DNA from: Cenarchaeum symbiosum A
Lineage (GTDB): Archaea > Thermoproteota > Nitrososphaeria > Nitrososphaerales > Nitrosopumilaceae
NCBI GenBank assembly: GCA_000200715.1
Contig: DP000238.1
Span: 1,349,989-1,413,988 of the forward strand
Direction of reading: 5' to 3'
Length of the DNA stretch: 64,000 nucleotides
Shown: positions 63,657-64,000 of the stretch, piece by piece
Layout: every line of letters begins with the position of its first letter
Numbering within the stretch: the stretch's first letter is position 1
The notes under the pieces: generated by a model
Databases searched by the model: none
What the model was told of the DNA's origin: nothing
What the model saw: only the letters and a program-made list of their open reading frames with translations
Position numbers and translations under genes: made by a program

Positions 63657-64000
63657 TCAGCTGCCCAGCCGCCCCCTGAGTCTCTCGACGTCCTCGTCCT
63701 CCACCCGGGCAAACAGCGGGACGGGATCTCCCAGCCGGTGCCCCGGCCGGATAGCCACCGCCGATATAGAATCCCACTGCTCTTCTGACGCGCGGCCCTC
63801 CAGCCCCAGCTGGCCCCATATTCTCTCGGCGGACTCCGGCAAAAACGGGCAGAGCGCGACTGCCATGCTCCGGACGGCATTTGCCGACATGTACACGCAG
63901 GTGGCCGCGCCTGGGCCCCCCTTCCAGGGCTCTGCATGCTGGAAATACTGGTTAAAGTGCGCCGAGAACTCTAGGATCCTTTTGAGCGCGCGGTCTATGT
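63657..64000 (-). CDS. metG: Methionyl-tRNA synthetase, C-terminal fragment (cut by window edge)
   Basis: The last ~113 codons of a class I synthetase. The helical anticodon-binding domain is visible: a FNQYFQHAEPWK segment (NxYfqxxxPW is characteristic of MetRS), then SANAVRSMAVALCPFLPESAERIWGQLGL, matching the conserved LxPFxPxxAExIw region. The C-terminus ends soon after, without an added dimerisation domain. The catalytic domain lies beyond the window. It probably leads the operon metG-hydrolase-EF-Tu-like-nadM. Confidence 0.9.
   Translation of the reverse strand, partial: IDRALKRILEFSAHFNQYFQHAEPWKGGPGAATCVYMSANAVRSMAVALCPFLPESAERIWGQLGLEGRASEEQWDSISAVAIRPGHRLGDPVPLFARVEDEDVERLRGRLGS

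Noticed and set aside
63643..63819. N-terminal extension of the hydrolase frame to 63819
   Set aside because: It lies in another frame of the metG coding end and is Gly/Arg-rich without structure; a GTG just after the metG stop is more natural.

Overview
The window reads as a chromosomal segment of a GC-rich ammonia-oxidising archaeon (Thaumarchaeota/Nitrososphaerota). Supporting features are archaeal NadM, ribosomal protein eS26, a Cgi121 (KEOPS) protein, a THUMP/Tan1-like protein, a Suf cluster with an embedded Rieske gene, and starts placed 24-28 nt downstream of TATA boxes. High GC combined with giant secreted repeat proteins fits Cenarchaeum symbiosum best, but that name is inference, not a database result.

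Layout. 1-0.93 kb: start of cysS and nadE (minus). 0.98-23.8 kb: one uninterrupted minus-strand gene for a 7,622-residue secreted protein, made of a signal peptide, an NHL propeller, an SWM-like domain, eleven ~1.9-kb [beta module + propeller] units, short SDxP repeats, a Gly run, a two-Cys domain, an acidic Pro/Glu stalk and an amphipathic C-terminal helix. 24.1-25.4 kb: pgk. 25.4-30.5 kb (minus): sufB-sufD-Rieske-sufS-sufU and a winged-helix/zinc-ribbon gene. 30.6-34.3 kb (minus): hemL-hemC-cobA-hemD, overlapping by ATGA. 34.4-37.2 kb: branched-chain-type binding protein, aquaporin and short-chain dehydrogenase. 37.6-44.3 kb: a second giant secreted protein (2,222 residues) sharing first module, SWM-like domain, Gly run, two-Cys domain and C-terminal helix with the first; a run of 12 G lies just before its start codon. 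44.3-47.4 kb: several small secreted or membrane proteins. 47.5-52.4 kb: phoU, an orphan DNA methyltransferase, NAD kinase, a glycosyltransferase and aspartokinase. 52.4-53.75 kb: an AT-richer island with a protein built on perfect 111-bp repeats and a 16-bp palindrome. 53.7-64 kb: dense housekeeping genes: small membrane protein, ilvE, a Cys-rich mini-protein with a methyltransferase, double rhodanese, agmatinase family, CDP-alcohol phosphotransferase, eS26, a ubiquitin-like/Cgi121 fusion, THUMP protein, ilvC, zinc ribbon, nadM, a degenerate EF-Tu/SelB-like protein, an alpha/beta hydrolase and the end of metG.

Themes: cell-surface architecture (the two giant proteins and the small secreted proteins nearby), cofactor synthesis (NAD: nadE, nadK, nadM; Fe-S: suf; tetrapyrrole: hem), amino-acid synthesis (ilvC, ilvE, lysC) and tRNA modification/translation. 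The most novel material is the giant-protein family with its shared C-terminal module, the G tract before the second one, and the ubiquitin-like/Cgi121 fusion. No rRNA, tRNA, CRISPR array or intact insertion sequence was recognised.
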